Assembly: GCF_004137345.1 (NCBI RefSeq)
Contig: NZ_SDWV01000004.1
Span: 124,001-188,000, forward strand
Direction of reading: 5' to 3'
Origin: Nocardioides zhouii
Lineage (GTDB): Bacteria > Actinomycetota > Actinomycetes > Propionibacteriales > Nocardioidaceae
DNA: 64,000 nt
Part shown: piece after piece, positions 32,814 through 40,765 of the stretch
Numbering within the stretch: position 1 is the stretch's first letter
Layout: the number at the start of each line of letters is the position of its first letter
Notes under the pieces: model-generated
What the model was told of the DNA's origin: nothing
Seen by the model: only the letters and a program-made list of their open reading frames with translations
Databases searched by the model: none
Position numbers and translations under genes: made by a program

Positions 32814-33573
32814 CCTCTCGACGGGCGCGGAGCACGTCGAGGAGCTGGCGCGGTGCCTGCACCGACATCCGGCGGCGGGCGGGACGGGCGCCGTACTCCA
32901 CCGTCAGGGCGGAGCCGGCGAAGCGGTGGTTGAACCACATCGTCATGGTGCCGTGGCAGAGGCCGCCGCAGTCGAGTGACGTACGCGGCAGGCGGAGCGC
33001 GCGGGCCAGCCGTCGGGCGAAGCCGGCGTCCTTCGTGTCGGTGTCGACGCCGTGCAGCGGCTGGTGGAAGCTGATCACCCGACGCGGGTCGATCTCCTTC
33101 AGGAACGCCATCACGGCACGGGTCTCGGGCTCGCTGGCCGGACGCGGTCCGGACTCGTAGCTGCCGTCGAGATCGGCCCAGCGGTAGGGAAAGTTGCGGT
33201 TGAGGTCGACGCCGCGGGCGTTGCGGCGCGAGCCGCGCGCCAGCCCGTCGGGGTTGTACGTGGGGATCACCCACAGGTCGACGCCACTGATGGCGGGGCC
33301 GTCACGCAGGCTCTCCAGGATGCGGCGGGTGTGGGGCTCGTTGCCGTGCATCGTCGAGACGAGCACGATCGGCCGCTTGCCCGGCTCACCCAGGCGCCAG
33401 GCACGGATCGGGCGGCCGCGGACCGACGTACCGATCATGCGGACCTCGACCACCGCCGGCCGGTCGCCGGGATCAGCGGTGGCCGCGTGGCTGGCGTGGG
33501 CGACGACCGGCTGGGCCAGGAGCCCGACGACGAGCCCGGCGACGGTCGACAGCACCCCGAGCCTGCGGGGCAT
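32806..33573 (-). CDS. secreted M14 zinc carboxypeptidase
   Basis: A 255-aa exported carboxypeptidase. The signal peptide runs to about residue 28 (VLSTVAGLVVGLLAQPVVAHA). Zinc ligands are in STMHGNEPHT (HxxE) and ISFHQPLHGVD, the substrate-arginine region is DLNRNFPYRW, and the catalytic Glu is in LTVEYG. Such enzymes trim peptides or peptidoglycan outside the cell. The start ATG at 33573 overlaps the upstream stop as TGATG. Its TAG stop lies inside the right arm of the ATAGTCC palindrome, so that element has set the C-terminus. Confidence 0.92.
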   Translation of the reverse strand: MPRRLGVLSTVAGLVVGLLAQPVVAHASHAATADPGDRPAVVEVRMIGTSVRGRPIRAWRLGEPGKRPIVLVSTMHGNEPHTRRILESLRDGPAISGVDLWVIPTYNPDGLARGSRRNARGVDLNRNFPYRWADLDGSYESGPRPASEPETRAVMAFLKEIDPRRVISFHQPLHGVDTDTKDAGFARRLARALRLPRTSLDCGGLCHGTMTMWFNHRFAGSALTVEYGARPARRRMSVQAPRQLLDVLRARREAG

Positions 33574-33995
33574 CACACCGCGGCGGTGAGGTAGGCGTAG
33601 GTGAAGACGAGGACGCCGACCACCATGCCGAGGTGGGCCAGCAGCGAGAGCCCCGGCCCGTCGCTCCAGCTGTCACCCGACGCCTCGGGGGCGTGCCGCC
33701 CCCTCGCGGGCAGCCAGCGCATCAGGATCAGCAGCCCGCAGACGGCCGTCAACCACCAGGCGGCGATGGCGAGGATGCCGACGAGCGGTCCGCCGAGCGG
33801 ATTGTCCTCGGGCGCCACCAGCACGCCCAGCCAGAGCACCAGCGCCACGATCCCGGAGAAGAAGTGGACGAGGGGCACCCGACGGCTGATCGAGAACCGG
33901 CCCGCCGCGTCCTCCCCGCGCAGGCGCAGCCGGGTGAGCACGATCGCCACGGCGGCCAGTGCCGTGAGGATCCACACGACTATCGGGAAGGACAT
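33573..33995 (-). CDS. small four-helix membrane protein, unrecognised
   Basis: A 140-aa protein with four predicted helices: FPIVVWILTALAAVAIVLT, LVHFFSGIVALVLWLGVLV, LVGILAIAAWWLTAVCGLLIL and LLAHLGMVVGVLVFTYAYL. Three histidines near helix ends (LVHFFSG, RHAPE, LAHLG) recall small heme-binding membrane proteins, but this is weak. It is coupled by TGATG to the carboxypeptidase gene, and a 16-bp gap separates it from the DivIVA-like gene upstream. Confidence 0.7.
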   Translation of the reverse strand: MSFPIVVWILTALAAVAIVLTRLRLRGEDAAGRFSISRRVPLVHFFSGIVALVLWLGVLVAPEDNPLGGPLVGILAIAAWWLTAVCGLLILMRWLPARGRHAPEASGDSWSDGPGLSLLAHLGMVVGVLVFTYAYLTAAV

Positions 33996-34011
33996 GTCGC
34001 AGGAGTCTGCC

Positions 34012-34287
34012 CTAGGCGGGGTCCGGGTCGCCAGACGAGCGCTCGTCGTCCTCCAGCTCGGTGGCCAGCCGGGCGAGCAGCGCGTCGACGTCGGACATCC
34101 GGTAACCGCGCACCGCGAGGGGGAAACGTACGGTCCGCAGGTCCTGCGCCACGAGGGGGCGGTCGTCGGGCAGCAGGACGTCGGGGCGGTCGTCGTACGC
34201 CGGCGCCATCGACCCGCCGCGACCGGACGCGACCACGGCGACCCCGCCCATGGCCAGCACGATCAGGACGGCGAAGAGCCACATCAT
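34012..34287 (-). CDS. DivIVA-domain small membrane protein
   Basis: A 91-aa protein with an N-terminal membrane helix (MMWLFAVLIVLAMGGVAVV) and a DivIVA-type motif FPLAVRGYRMSDVDALLARL at about residues 53-72. Such proteins are common near LOG-family genes in actinobacteria and may associate with cell-pole or division machinery. It begins 4 bp after the stop of the LOG gene, in the same operon. Confidence 0.8.
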   Translation of the reverse strand: MMWLFAVLIVLAMGGVAVVASGRGGSMAPAYDDRPDVLLPDDRPLVAQDLRTVRFPLAVRGYRMSDVDALLARLATELEDDERSSGDPDPA

Positions 34288-34291
34288 CGGA

Positions 34292-35074
34292 TCACTCCGG
34301 CCTCTCGGGGGTGGGCGTCGGCCAACGGTCCTCGCGCGCCGCGACCATGAGCGCGACCGCCTCGTCGACGTCGTCGGTCACGACCATCATGTCGAGGTCC
34401 TTGGCGTTGATCTTGCCCTCGTCGAGGACCGTCCCGCGCAGCCAGTCGAAGAGGCCCTGCCAGTAGTCGGTGCCGATCAGCACGATCGGGAACGAGGTCA
34501 CCTTCTGCGTCTGTACGAGGGTCAGCGCCTCGAAGAGCTCGTCGAGCGTGCCGAGGCCGCCGGGGAGGACCACGAAGCCCTGGGAGTACTTGACGAACAT
34601 CGTCTTGCGGGCGAAGAAGTAGCGGAAGTTGATGCCCTTGTCGACCCATTGGTTGAGCCCGGACTCGAAGGGCAGCTCGATGCCGAGGCCGACGCTGATG
34701 CCGCCGGCCTCGCACGCACCCTTGTTGGCGGCCTCCATCGCGCCGGGGCCGCCGCCGGTGATCACGGCGAAGCCGGCCTCGGTCAGCTTGCGGCCGGCCT
34801 CCTCCCCGATGGCGTAGAAGGGGTGGTCGGTCGGCGTACGGGCGGAGCCGAAGACGGCGATCGCCGGGCCGAGCTCGGCGAGTGCGCCGAAGCCCTCGAC
34901 GAACTCCGACTGAATCCTCAACACGCGCCACGTGTCCGAGTGCAGCCAGTCAGTGGGGCCCCGGGAATCGAGGAGCCGCTGGTCCGTCGTGCTGCCTTCG
35001 TGCACCTGGCCGCGGCGCTCGATCTCGCGGCCCTTCATCCGGTCGTGGGTCCCGTCGTCGGTGTGGTCGCTCAC
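34292..35074 (-). CDS. LOG-family protein (TIGR00730, nucleotide 5'-monophosphate phosphoribohydrolase-like)
   Basis: A 260-aa Rossmann-fold protein of the LOG family. It has AVFGSARTP, ITGGGPGAMEAANKGACEAGG and the signature PGGLGTLDELFEALT (PGGxGTxxE). Characterised relatives release cytokinin bases from nucleoside monophosphates. The GTG start at 35074 overlaps the dapE stop as GTGA. The dapE-LOG pairing matches Rv1202-Rv1205 in M. tuberculosis. The N-terminal 50 residues are charged and less conserved. Confidence 0.92.
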   Translation of the reverse strand: MSDHTDDGTHDRMKGREIERRGQVHEGSTTDQRLLDSRGPTDWLHSDTWRVLRIQSEFVEGFGALAELGPAIAVFGSARTPTDHPFYAIGEEAGRKLTEAGFAVITGGGPGAMEAANKGACEAGGISVGLGIELPFESGLNQWVDKGINFRYFFARKTMFVKYSQGFVVLPGGLGTLDELFEALTLVQTQKVTSFPIVLIGTDYWQGLFDWLRGTVLDEGKINAKDLDMMVVTDDVDEAVALMVAAREDRWPTPTPERPE

Positions 35075-36135
35075 GACAGCCACTCCTTGAGGATCCGCTC
35101 GCAGCGCTCGATGTGCTCGGTGGGGACGTGCTCGTCCTGCTTGTGCGCGAACATCGGGTCGCCGGGGCCGAAGTTGACGGCCGGGACGCCGAGCTTGGTG
35201 AACTGCGCGACGTCGGTCCAGCCGAACTTCGGGTTGATCTCGCCGCCGACCGCGTCGGCGAACGCCTTCGCGGCCGGGCGGTCGAGGCCGGGGAGAGCGC
35301 CGGCGGCCGTGTCGGTCACGGTGACGTCGTAGCCCTCGAAGAAGTCGCGGACGAACGCCTCCGCGTCGTCCTCGCTGCGGTCGGGGGCGAAGCGGAAGTT
35401 GACCTCGACCACGCACTCGTCGGGGATCACGTTGCCTGCGACTCCACCGCGTACGCCGGTTGCGTTGAGGCCCTCGTGGTAGGTCAGGCCGTCGATGACG
35501 GGCTGCCGGGCGGTGTACTCGTTGAGCCGCGCGAGCACCGGCGCGGCGAGGTGGATGGCGTTGACACCCTTCCAGCTCCGGGCGCTGTGGGACCGCTCGC
35601 CGGTGGTGCGTACGTCGACGCGCATGGTGCCCTGGCAGCCGGCCTCGACCGAGGCGTTGCTGGGCTCCATCAGGATCGCGAAGTCGGCCTGCACGAGGTC
35701 GGGGTCGCTGACCGTGAGCTTGCGCAGTCCGTTGTGGACCGAGTCGACCTCCTCGGCCTCGTAGAAGATGAACGTGAGGTCGCGGTTGGGCTCGGTGACG
35801 TCGGCGGCGAGCTTGAGCATCACCGCGTCGCCGCCCTTCATGTCGCAGCTGCCGAGGCCGTGGAGGATGCCGTCCTCGAGCCGCGAGGGCAGGTTGTCGT
35901 TGAGCGGCACCGTGTCGAGGTGGCCCGCGATCACGACGCGCTCGCCGCGCCCCAGGTCGGTGCGCGCGACCACGGTGTGGCCGCGCCGGGTGACCGTCAG
36001 GTGCGGCAGCGTGAGCAGTGCCGCCTCGACCGCGTCGGCGATCTCCTGCTCGTCGTGGGAGACGGACTCGATGTCGACGAGCTGCTGGGTGAGGGTGACG
36101 ACGTCGGCGGTCAGGTCGAGATCCATGCTCGCCAT
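35071..36135 (-). CDS. dapE: succinyl-diaminopimelate desuccinylase
   Basis: A 354-aa M20-family dinuclear zinc amidase. It cleaves N-succinyl-LL-diaminopimelate to LL-diaminopimelate and succinate in lysine and peptidoglycan synthesis. Metal-site segments are VIAGHLDTVPLND, GLGSCDMKGGDAVM, YEAEEVDSVHNGL and the C-terminal FAHKQDEHVPTE. The start may be ATG 36135 or 36126. It sits upstream of the LOG gene (GTGA overlap). dapC and dapD lie elsewhere in this window, so three steps of the succinylase branch are close but not in one operon. Confidence 0.95.
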   Translation of the reverse strand: MASMDLDLTADVVTLTQQLVDIESVSHDEQEIADAVEAALLTLPHLTVTRRGHTVVARTDLGRGERVVIAGHLDTVPLNDNLPSRLEDGILHGLGSCDMKGGDAVMLKLAADVTEPNRDLTFIFYEAEEVDSVHNGLRKLTVSDPDLVQADFAILMEPSNASVEAGCQGTMRVDVRTTGERSHSARSWKGVNAIHLAAPVLARLNEYTARQPVIDGLTYHEGLNATGVRGGVAGNVIPDECVVEVNFRFAPDRSEDDAEAFVRDFFEGYDVTVTDTAAGALPGLDRPAAKAFADAVGGEINPKFGWTDVAQFTKLGVPAVNFGPGDPMFAHKQDEHVPTEHIERCERILKEWLS

Positions 36136-36139
36136 CTTG

Positions 36140-36895
36140 TCAGCGACCCCGCTCCGCGATGTGGGCGACCAGTCCGTCGATGATCCGGGCGAGCCCGAAC
36201 TCCAGCTCGCGCCGCTGGTCGCTGGCGGCCTGGTAGGCCTCCCCCGCGGCCGTGCCGACGCGACCGGCGAGCGGGTAGTCGTGCCCCGCCATCACCTCGC
36301 CCAGGGCCTCGTAGTTGGCCTCCCACCAGACCGCGTCGCTCATCCCGGTCTCGCGCTCGGCGTGGCGTACGGCCTGCTCGGCGCGCGCGACACCGGTCCC
36401 GAAGGTGGCAAGGAGGGTGACCGTCTGGTCCATCTCGATGTCGTCGAGGCCGAGGCCCTCCACCGCGCCGAGCTGCCACTCGTAGCGGTCGGCCATGTGC
36501 GGCCCCAGCCAGGCTCGTACGCCGGTCACGTCCAGGAGCCACGGGTGGGCGCGGCAGTCGTCGTACTGCACCCGGACAACGAGGGCGAGCCGCTCGCGCA
36601 GGTCGTCGGGGTGCGCCGGCAGCGCGGTGCGGCCCAGCACCTGGTCGACCATCAGCACGACGAGGTCGTTGCGGGTCGCGACGTAGGTGTAGAGAGTCAT
36701 CGCCCCGAGGTTCAGGCGTTGCGCGAGGCCGCGCATCGACAGCGCGGCCAGTCCCTCAGCGTCGGCGATGTCGATCGCTGCGTCGACGACGTCGTCGACG
36801 CTCACCTTCTGCTTCGGCCCCCTGCGCGGTGCGCCGTCAGCGCTGGGCGCGTTGTGCCGCCACAGCAGCGGAAGCACGGGATCGGGGTCGGGCAT
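36140..36895 (-). CDS. TetR-family regulator of the adjacent ABC exporter
   Basis: A 251-aa TetR regulator. The helix-turn-helix is in VVDAAIDIADAEGLAALSMRGLAQRLNLGAMTLYTYV (about residues 34-70). The larger C-terminal ligand domain follows, with HPWLLDV as in TetR proteins that control drug exporters. It is divergent from the ABC transporter across 91 bp that contain two matching palindromes, so it most likely represses the transporter and itself until a drug-like ligand binds. Confidence 0.92.
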   Translation of the reverse strand: MPDPDPVLPLLWRHNAPSADGAPRRGPKQKVSVDDVVDAAIDIADAEGLAALSMRGLAQRLNLGAMTLYTYVATRNDLVVLMVDQVLGRTALPAHPDDLRERLALVVRVQYDDCRAHPWLLDVTGVRAWLGPHMADRYEWQLGAVEGLGLDDIEMDQTVTLLATFGTGVARAEQAVRHAERETGMSDAVWWEANYEALGEVMAGHDYPLAGRVGTAAGEAYQAASDQRRELEFGLARIIDGLVAHIAERGR

Positions 36896-36912
36896 GGGGC
36901 CACCCTAACGAC

Positions 36913-36973
36913 ATCGTACGGCGTACGGAATATGTGCTACTCTCCGCGCGTTCAACTCCGTACGTCGTACGAT
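36913..36973. promoter_or_regulatory. paired TetR operators, tetR/ABC intergenic
   Basis: Two 17-bp palindromes, ATCGTACGGCGTACGGA (36913-36929) and TCCGTACGTCGTACGAT (36957-36973), are mirror images of one another around the central promoter. Each has the form CGTACG-N-CGTACG. GGAGGAAAG follows as the ribosome site of the ATPase gene. Confidence 0.8.
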
Positions 36974-36986
36974 TATTGGAGGAAAG

Positions 36987-37976
36987 ATGACCCTCGCCCC
37001 ACCCCTCAAGGCCCGCGGACTGCGCAAGCGCTACGGCGGCACGTACGCCCTCGACGGCTTCGACCTCACCGTCTCCGCCGGGTCGGTGCATGCCCTGCTC
37101 GGCCCCAACGGTGCCGGCAAGAGCACCGCCGTCCATACCCTCGCGACGCTGACCCGGATCGACGAGGGCGAAGCGCGGGTCGCCGGGTTCGACGTCGCCA
37201 CCCAGCATGCACAGGTGCGCGCGTCCATCGGCCTGGTCGGACAGTCCGCCGCGCTCGATGAGATCCTGCACGGGCGCGAGAACCTGGTGATGTTCGGCCG
37301 GCTGCACGGGCTCACCACGTCCGCGGCGCGTAGCCGGGCCGCGGAGCTGCTGGAGGCGCTGGACCTCGTCGACGCGGCCGACCGCAAGGTCTCGACGTAC
37401 TCCGGCGGCATGCGACGGCGCCTCGACATCGCTGCCGGGCTCATCACCCGTCCGGCGGTGCTCTTCCTCGACGAGCCGACGACGGGCCTCGACCCGCGCG
37501 GCCGCGCCGACGTGTGGGACGCCGTACGCCGCGTGGTGGCCCTGGGTACGACGGTGCTGCTGACGACGCAGTACCTCGACGAGGCCGACCGGCTCGCCGA
37601 CCGGATCACCGTGATGACGGCCGGACGGGTCGTTGCCGAGGGAAGTCCGGCCGAGCTGAAGGCCACGCTCGGTGGGGACCGGGTGCTGGTCGGCCTGCCG
37701 ACCGCGGCTGTCGCGGTCGCGGCGAGGGACGCCGTGGCCACCGCGGTCCCTGTCGACGTACGCCTCGACGAGGAGCGCGCCGAGATCGTCGTCGAGGCCG
37801 GGGCGGCGGGCGGCACCGCCGCCCTGCTCGCCGTCGTCCGCGCCCTCGACGCGGCCGGGATCACGCCCACCCAGGTCCAGCTCCGCGAGCCCACGCTCGA
37901 CGAGGTGTTCCTGCACCTCACCGACCGCCCCACCACCTCAGACCGCACCGCCACCGCCGACGGAGGCCACCGATGA
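36987..37976 (+). CDS. ABC exporter ATPase, DrrA-type
   Basis: A 329-aa ATPase subunit. Walker A is GPNGAGKS (39-46), the Q-loop is in GLVGQSAALDE, the signature is YSGGMRRRLDIA, Walker B is LFLDEPTTGLDP and the H-loop region reads TTQYLDEAD (Gln in place of the usual His, as in DrrA-type proteins). The 100-residue C-terminal extension is also typical of that group, which exports antibiotics. Start ATG with GGAGG upstream. It overlaps the permease gene as ATGA. Confidence 0.95.
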   Translation: MTLAPPLKARGLRKRYGGTYALDGFDLTVSAGSVHALLGPNGAGKSTAVHTLATLTRIDEGEARVAGFDVATQHAQVRASIGLVGQSAALDEILHGRENLVMFGRLHGLTTSAARSRAAELLEALDLVDAADRKVSTYSGGMRRRLDIAAGLITRPAVLFLDEPTTGLDPRGRADVWDAVRRVVALGTTVLLTTQYLDEADRLADRITVMTAGRVVAEGSPAELKATLGGDRVLVGLPTAAVAVAARDAVATAVPVDVRLDEERAEIVVEAGAAGGTAALLAVVRALDAAGITPTQVQLREPTLDEVFLHLTDRPTTSDRTATADGGHR

Positions 37977-38761
37977 ACGCGACCAGCGCCCTGCGACAGA
38001 GCTGGATCATCATGCTCCGCGACCTGAAGCACTGGCAGCGCGAGCCCTGGACGCCACTGTTCGGGATCGCCTTCACGATCATGCTGGTGCTCGTCTTCGG
38101 CTACCTCTTCGGCGGCTCGATCGAGCTGCCCGGTGGTGGCGACTACCTGTCGTACCTGATGCCCGGGATGTTCGCCCTCGCCATGATGTTCGGCCTCGAG
38201 GGGACGATGACGGCCATCGCCAACGACTCCAAGAAGGGCGTGACACACCGCTTCCGCTCGCTGCCGATCAGCAGCGTCGCGGTGCCGCTCGGCCGTGCCG
38301 GGGCTGACCTCGCCAACTCGGCCGTCGAGCTGGTCGTGCTGATGGCGGGCGGTCTGCTCATCGGCTGGCGCGCCGGCGGGTCGTGGTCGGAGAGCCTGCT
38401 CGCGGTGGGCCTCCTGCTCTGGCTCCGCTTCGCCCTGCTGTGGCTGGGGATCTTCCTCGGCCTGGTCCTGCGTGGCGAGGGCGGCGTGATGGCGGTGCAG
38501 ATCCTGGTCTGGCCGATCGGCTTCCTGTCGAGCGTCTTCGTCTCACCCCAGGACATGCCGGCCTGGCTGGGGTTCCTGGCGCAGTGGAACCCCGTCTCGG
38601 CGACGGCCGCGGCCTGCCGCGAGCTGTTCGGCAACCCGGCCGGGGTCACCGACGGGGTCCTGGCCGAGCACGCCGTGGCGGTCGCGCTCGTCTGGCCTCT
38701 CGTGCTGGCCGCAGTGTTCGTCCCGCTCTCGGCGCGCGCCTTCCGGCGGCTGTCGGCCTGA
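37973..38761 (+). CDS. ABC-2 type permease, DrrB-type
   Basis: A 262-aa membrane subunit with six helices and the ABC-2 signature region (FRSLPISSVAVPLGRAGADL, then VWPIGFLSSVFVSPQDMPAWL near the end). It forms the export channel with the ATPase encoded just before it (ATGA overlap). The pair probably moves a hydrophobic drug or lipid outward; the TetR gene next door would sense it. Confidence 0.93.
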   Translation: MNATSALRQSWIIMLRDLKHWQREPWTPLFGIAFTIMLVLVFGYLFGGSIELPGGGDYLSYLMPGMFALAMMFGLEGTMTAIANDSKKGVTHRFRSLPISSVAVPLGRAGADLANSAVELVVLMAGGLLIGWRAGGSWSESLLAVGLLLWLRFALLWLGIFLGLVLRGEGGVMAVQILVWPIGFLSSVFVSPQDMPAWLGFLAQWNPVSATAAACRELFGNPAGVTDGVLAEHAVAVALVWPLVLAAVFVPLSARAFRRLSA

Positions 38762-38851
38762 GGCCGTACGGCCGCGGTCTGGACCGGGCTTGTGGAGTGG
38801 CCGACGCACCGCACCAAATGGCATCCATCCCAACTCCACACGGGGGCATCC

Positions 38852-40741
38852 ATGGTCCGGCAGAACCGTCTCGTCGCAGCTCTCACGTCGCTCGCGTTCG
38901 CCTCGACGATCCTCGTCGCCGCACCAGCTCAGGCCGCGCTCACGTGGCAGCCGGTGACGGACCTGTCGGCGACGGGGTTCACCTCCGGTCGCGTCCAGGT
39001 CGCCGTCAACGCAGCCGGCACGTCGGTGACGATCTGGGCCTTCTACGACGGCACCCACTACGTCGTCGAGACCGCCACCCGGCCGGCGGGCGGCACCTGG
39101 TCGAACGCCGTACTGCCTCGCCCCGACACCCTCGGCACGGACTTCTACGCCGAGGCCCCGCAGATCGCCCTGGACGAGGGGGGCAACGCCACCGCCGTCT
39201 GGCTGGGCTCGCCCGGCCTCCAGTCCGCCACCCGAAGCGCGGGCGGCGCCTGGACGACACCGACGACCGTCGCGGCGATCCAGCCGTACAACCCGAGGCT
39301 CGCAGTGGACCGGGCCGGCAACGTGACCGCCATCTGGGCGCGCCAGGAGGGCGGCACCACCAATCGCGTCATCCAGACCGCGACCCGTCCCGCCGGAGGC
39401 ACGTGGTCCGCGCCCGTCGACCTGACGGCCACCAACCGGAGCTCCGACCTCCCACAGGTCGCCCTCGACCCGGCGGGCAACGCCACGGCCGTCTGGGCGG
39501 GCTCCAACGGCACCCACACGATCATCCAGTCCTCCACCCGTCCCGTCGGAGGGAGCTGGGCGCCACCGATCGACCTCTCCGTTCCTGGTGCGAATGCGGC
39601 CAACCCGCAGGTTGCGATCGACGCGGCCGGCAACGCCGCCGCCCTCTGGACCCGACCGGAAGGTGGGTCCTTCCTCCAGAACGCGACCCGTCCGGCAGGT
39701 GGCACCTGGTCGGCAGCCAGCTACATCACCACCACCGGTCCTCTGGTCAGCGAGCCACGGATCGCCTTCGACGCAGCCGGCACCCTCACCGCGATCTGGC
39801 GCGGATCCGACTCGGTGACCTCCATCCTCCAGTCCGCCACGCGCAGCCCGGCGGGCACCTGGTCGCCGTCCGTGAACGTCTCCTCGACGGGTCAGGGCGC
39901 GAGCGGGCAGCGGCTCGTCGTCGACCCCTCCGGCAACGCCACTGCGGTCTGGATCACGAACGAAGCCTCCGACGACCTGGTGACGTTCGCGACCCGCTCC
40001 ACCGGTGGCGGTTGGTCGGCCCCTGCCGCTCTCTCCGCTGCCGGCGGGGACGCGTTCGGGCCCGAGATCGCGCCCGACCCCTTCGGGAACGCCGTCGCGG
40101 TGTGGGTCCGGGGCGCCGGCTCGGACCAGATCGCCCAGGCGCGCGGGCTGGACGGTGCCGGCCCACTCATCACGGCCTTCACGGCACCGAGTAGCGGCGT
40201 CGCGGGCACCTCCCTCGCCTACGGTGTGGCCGGCATCGACGTGTGGTCCACGCTCTCCGCCATCAGCTGGGACTTCGGGGACGGAGCCACCGCGACCGGT
40301 GCGTCGACCAGCCACTCCTTCACCCGAGCTGGGACCTATCCGGTCACTGTCAGGCTGACGGACGCGGTCGGCAACGTCACGACGAGGAGGACCGACGTCG
40401 TCGTCAGTGCCGCACCGACGACGCCGACGATCCCTCCGAAGATCAAGGTCTTCAAGCTCAAGCCCGCCACGATCCGCGCATCGGGATCCACGAGCCGGAC
40501 GCCGGCAAGGACGAAGGTCACGATTGTCCTGACGGACGCCGCCACGGTGCGCCTGGTCTTCGCGGGCAAGACGAAGGCCAAACTGGTGAAGTCCCTCAGG
40601 GCGGGCAAGAACACCTTCAAGCTCAGCGCGAAGATCGGCAAGGTCAAGCTCAAGCCGGGCACGTACAAGGTTCGCGCCGTCGCCACCAACGCCGGTGGCC
40701 GCAGCGCCGGGATGCGCGTACGGCTCACGGTCGTCCGCTGA
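38852..40741 (+). CDS. secreted eight-repeat protein with PKD domain
   Basis: A 629-aa exported protein. The signal peptide ends at about residue 29 (VAAPAQAA). It is followed by eight repeats of about 45-55 residues, each with a core like VALDPAGNATAVW and a link like ATRPAGGTWS; this looks like a beta-propeller. A PKD domain follows at about residues 465-540 (ISWDFGDGATATG, HSFTRAGTYPVTVRL). A lysine-rich beta-sandwich ends the protein (KLSAKIGKVKLKPGTYKVRA). No enzyme motif or cell-wall anchor is seen. The ATG at 38852 is chosen for the signal peptide. It faces ileS across 24 bp and is not obviously linked to the ABC transporter upstream. Confidence 0.88.
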   Translation: MVRQNRLVAALTSLAFASTILVAAPAQAALTWQPVTDLSATGFTSGRVQVAVNAAGTSVTIWAFYDGTHYVVETATRPAGGTWSNAVLPRPDTLGTDFYAEAPQIALDEGGNATAVWLGSPGLQSATRSAGGAWTTPTTVAAIQPYNPRLAVDRAGNVTAIWARQEGGTTNRVIQTATRPAGGTWSAPVDLTATNRSSDLPQVALDPAGNATAVWAGSNGTHTIIQSSTRPVGGSWAPPIDLSVPGANAANPQVAIDAAGNAAALWTRPEGGSFLQNATRPAGGTWSAASYITTTGPLVSEPRIAFDAAGTLTAIWRGSDSVTSILQSATRSPAGTWSPSVNVSSTGQGASGQRLVVDPSGNATAVWITNEASDDLVTFATRSTGGGWSAPAALSAAGGDAFGPEIAPDPFGNAVAVWVRGAGSDQIAQARGLDGAGPLITAFTAPSSGVAGTSLAYGVAGIDVWSTLSAISWDFGDGATATGASTSHSFTRAGTYPVTVRLTDAVGNVTTRRTDVVVSAAPTTPTIPPKIKVFKLKPATIRASGSTSRTPARTKVTIVLTDAATVRLVFAGKTKAKLVKSLRAGKNTFKLSAKIGKVKLKPGTYKVRAVATNAGGRSAGMRVRLTVVR

Positions 40742-40765
40742 TCCGCCGAGGTGGCGACGGCCGGG

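Noticed and set aside
40742..40765. Terminator between the PKD-protein gene and ileS
   Set aside because: The 24-bp gap has no convincing stem; any terminator must lie inside coding sequence.
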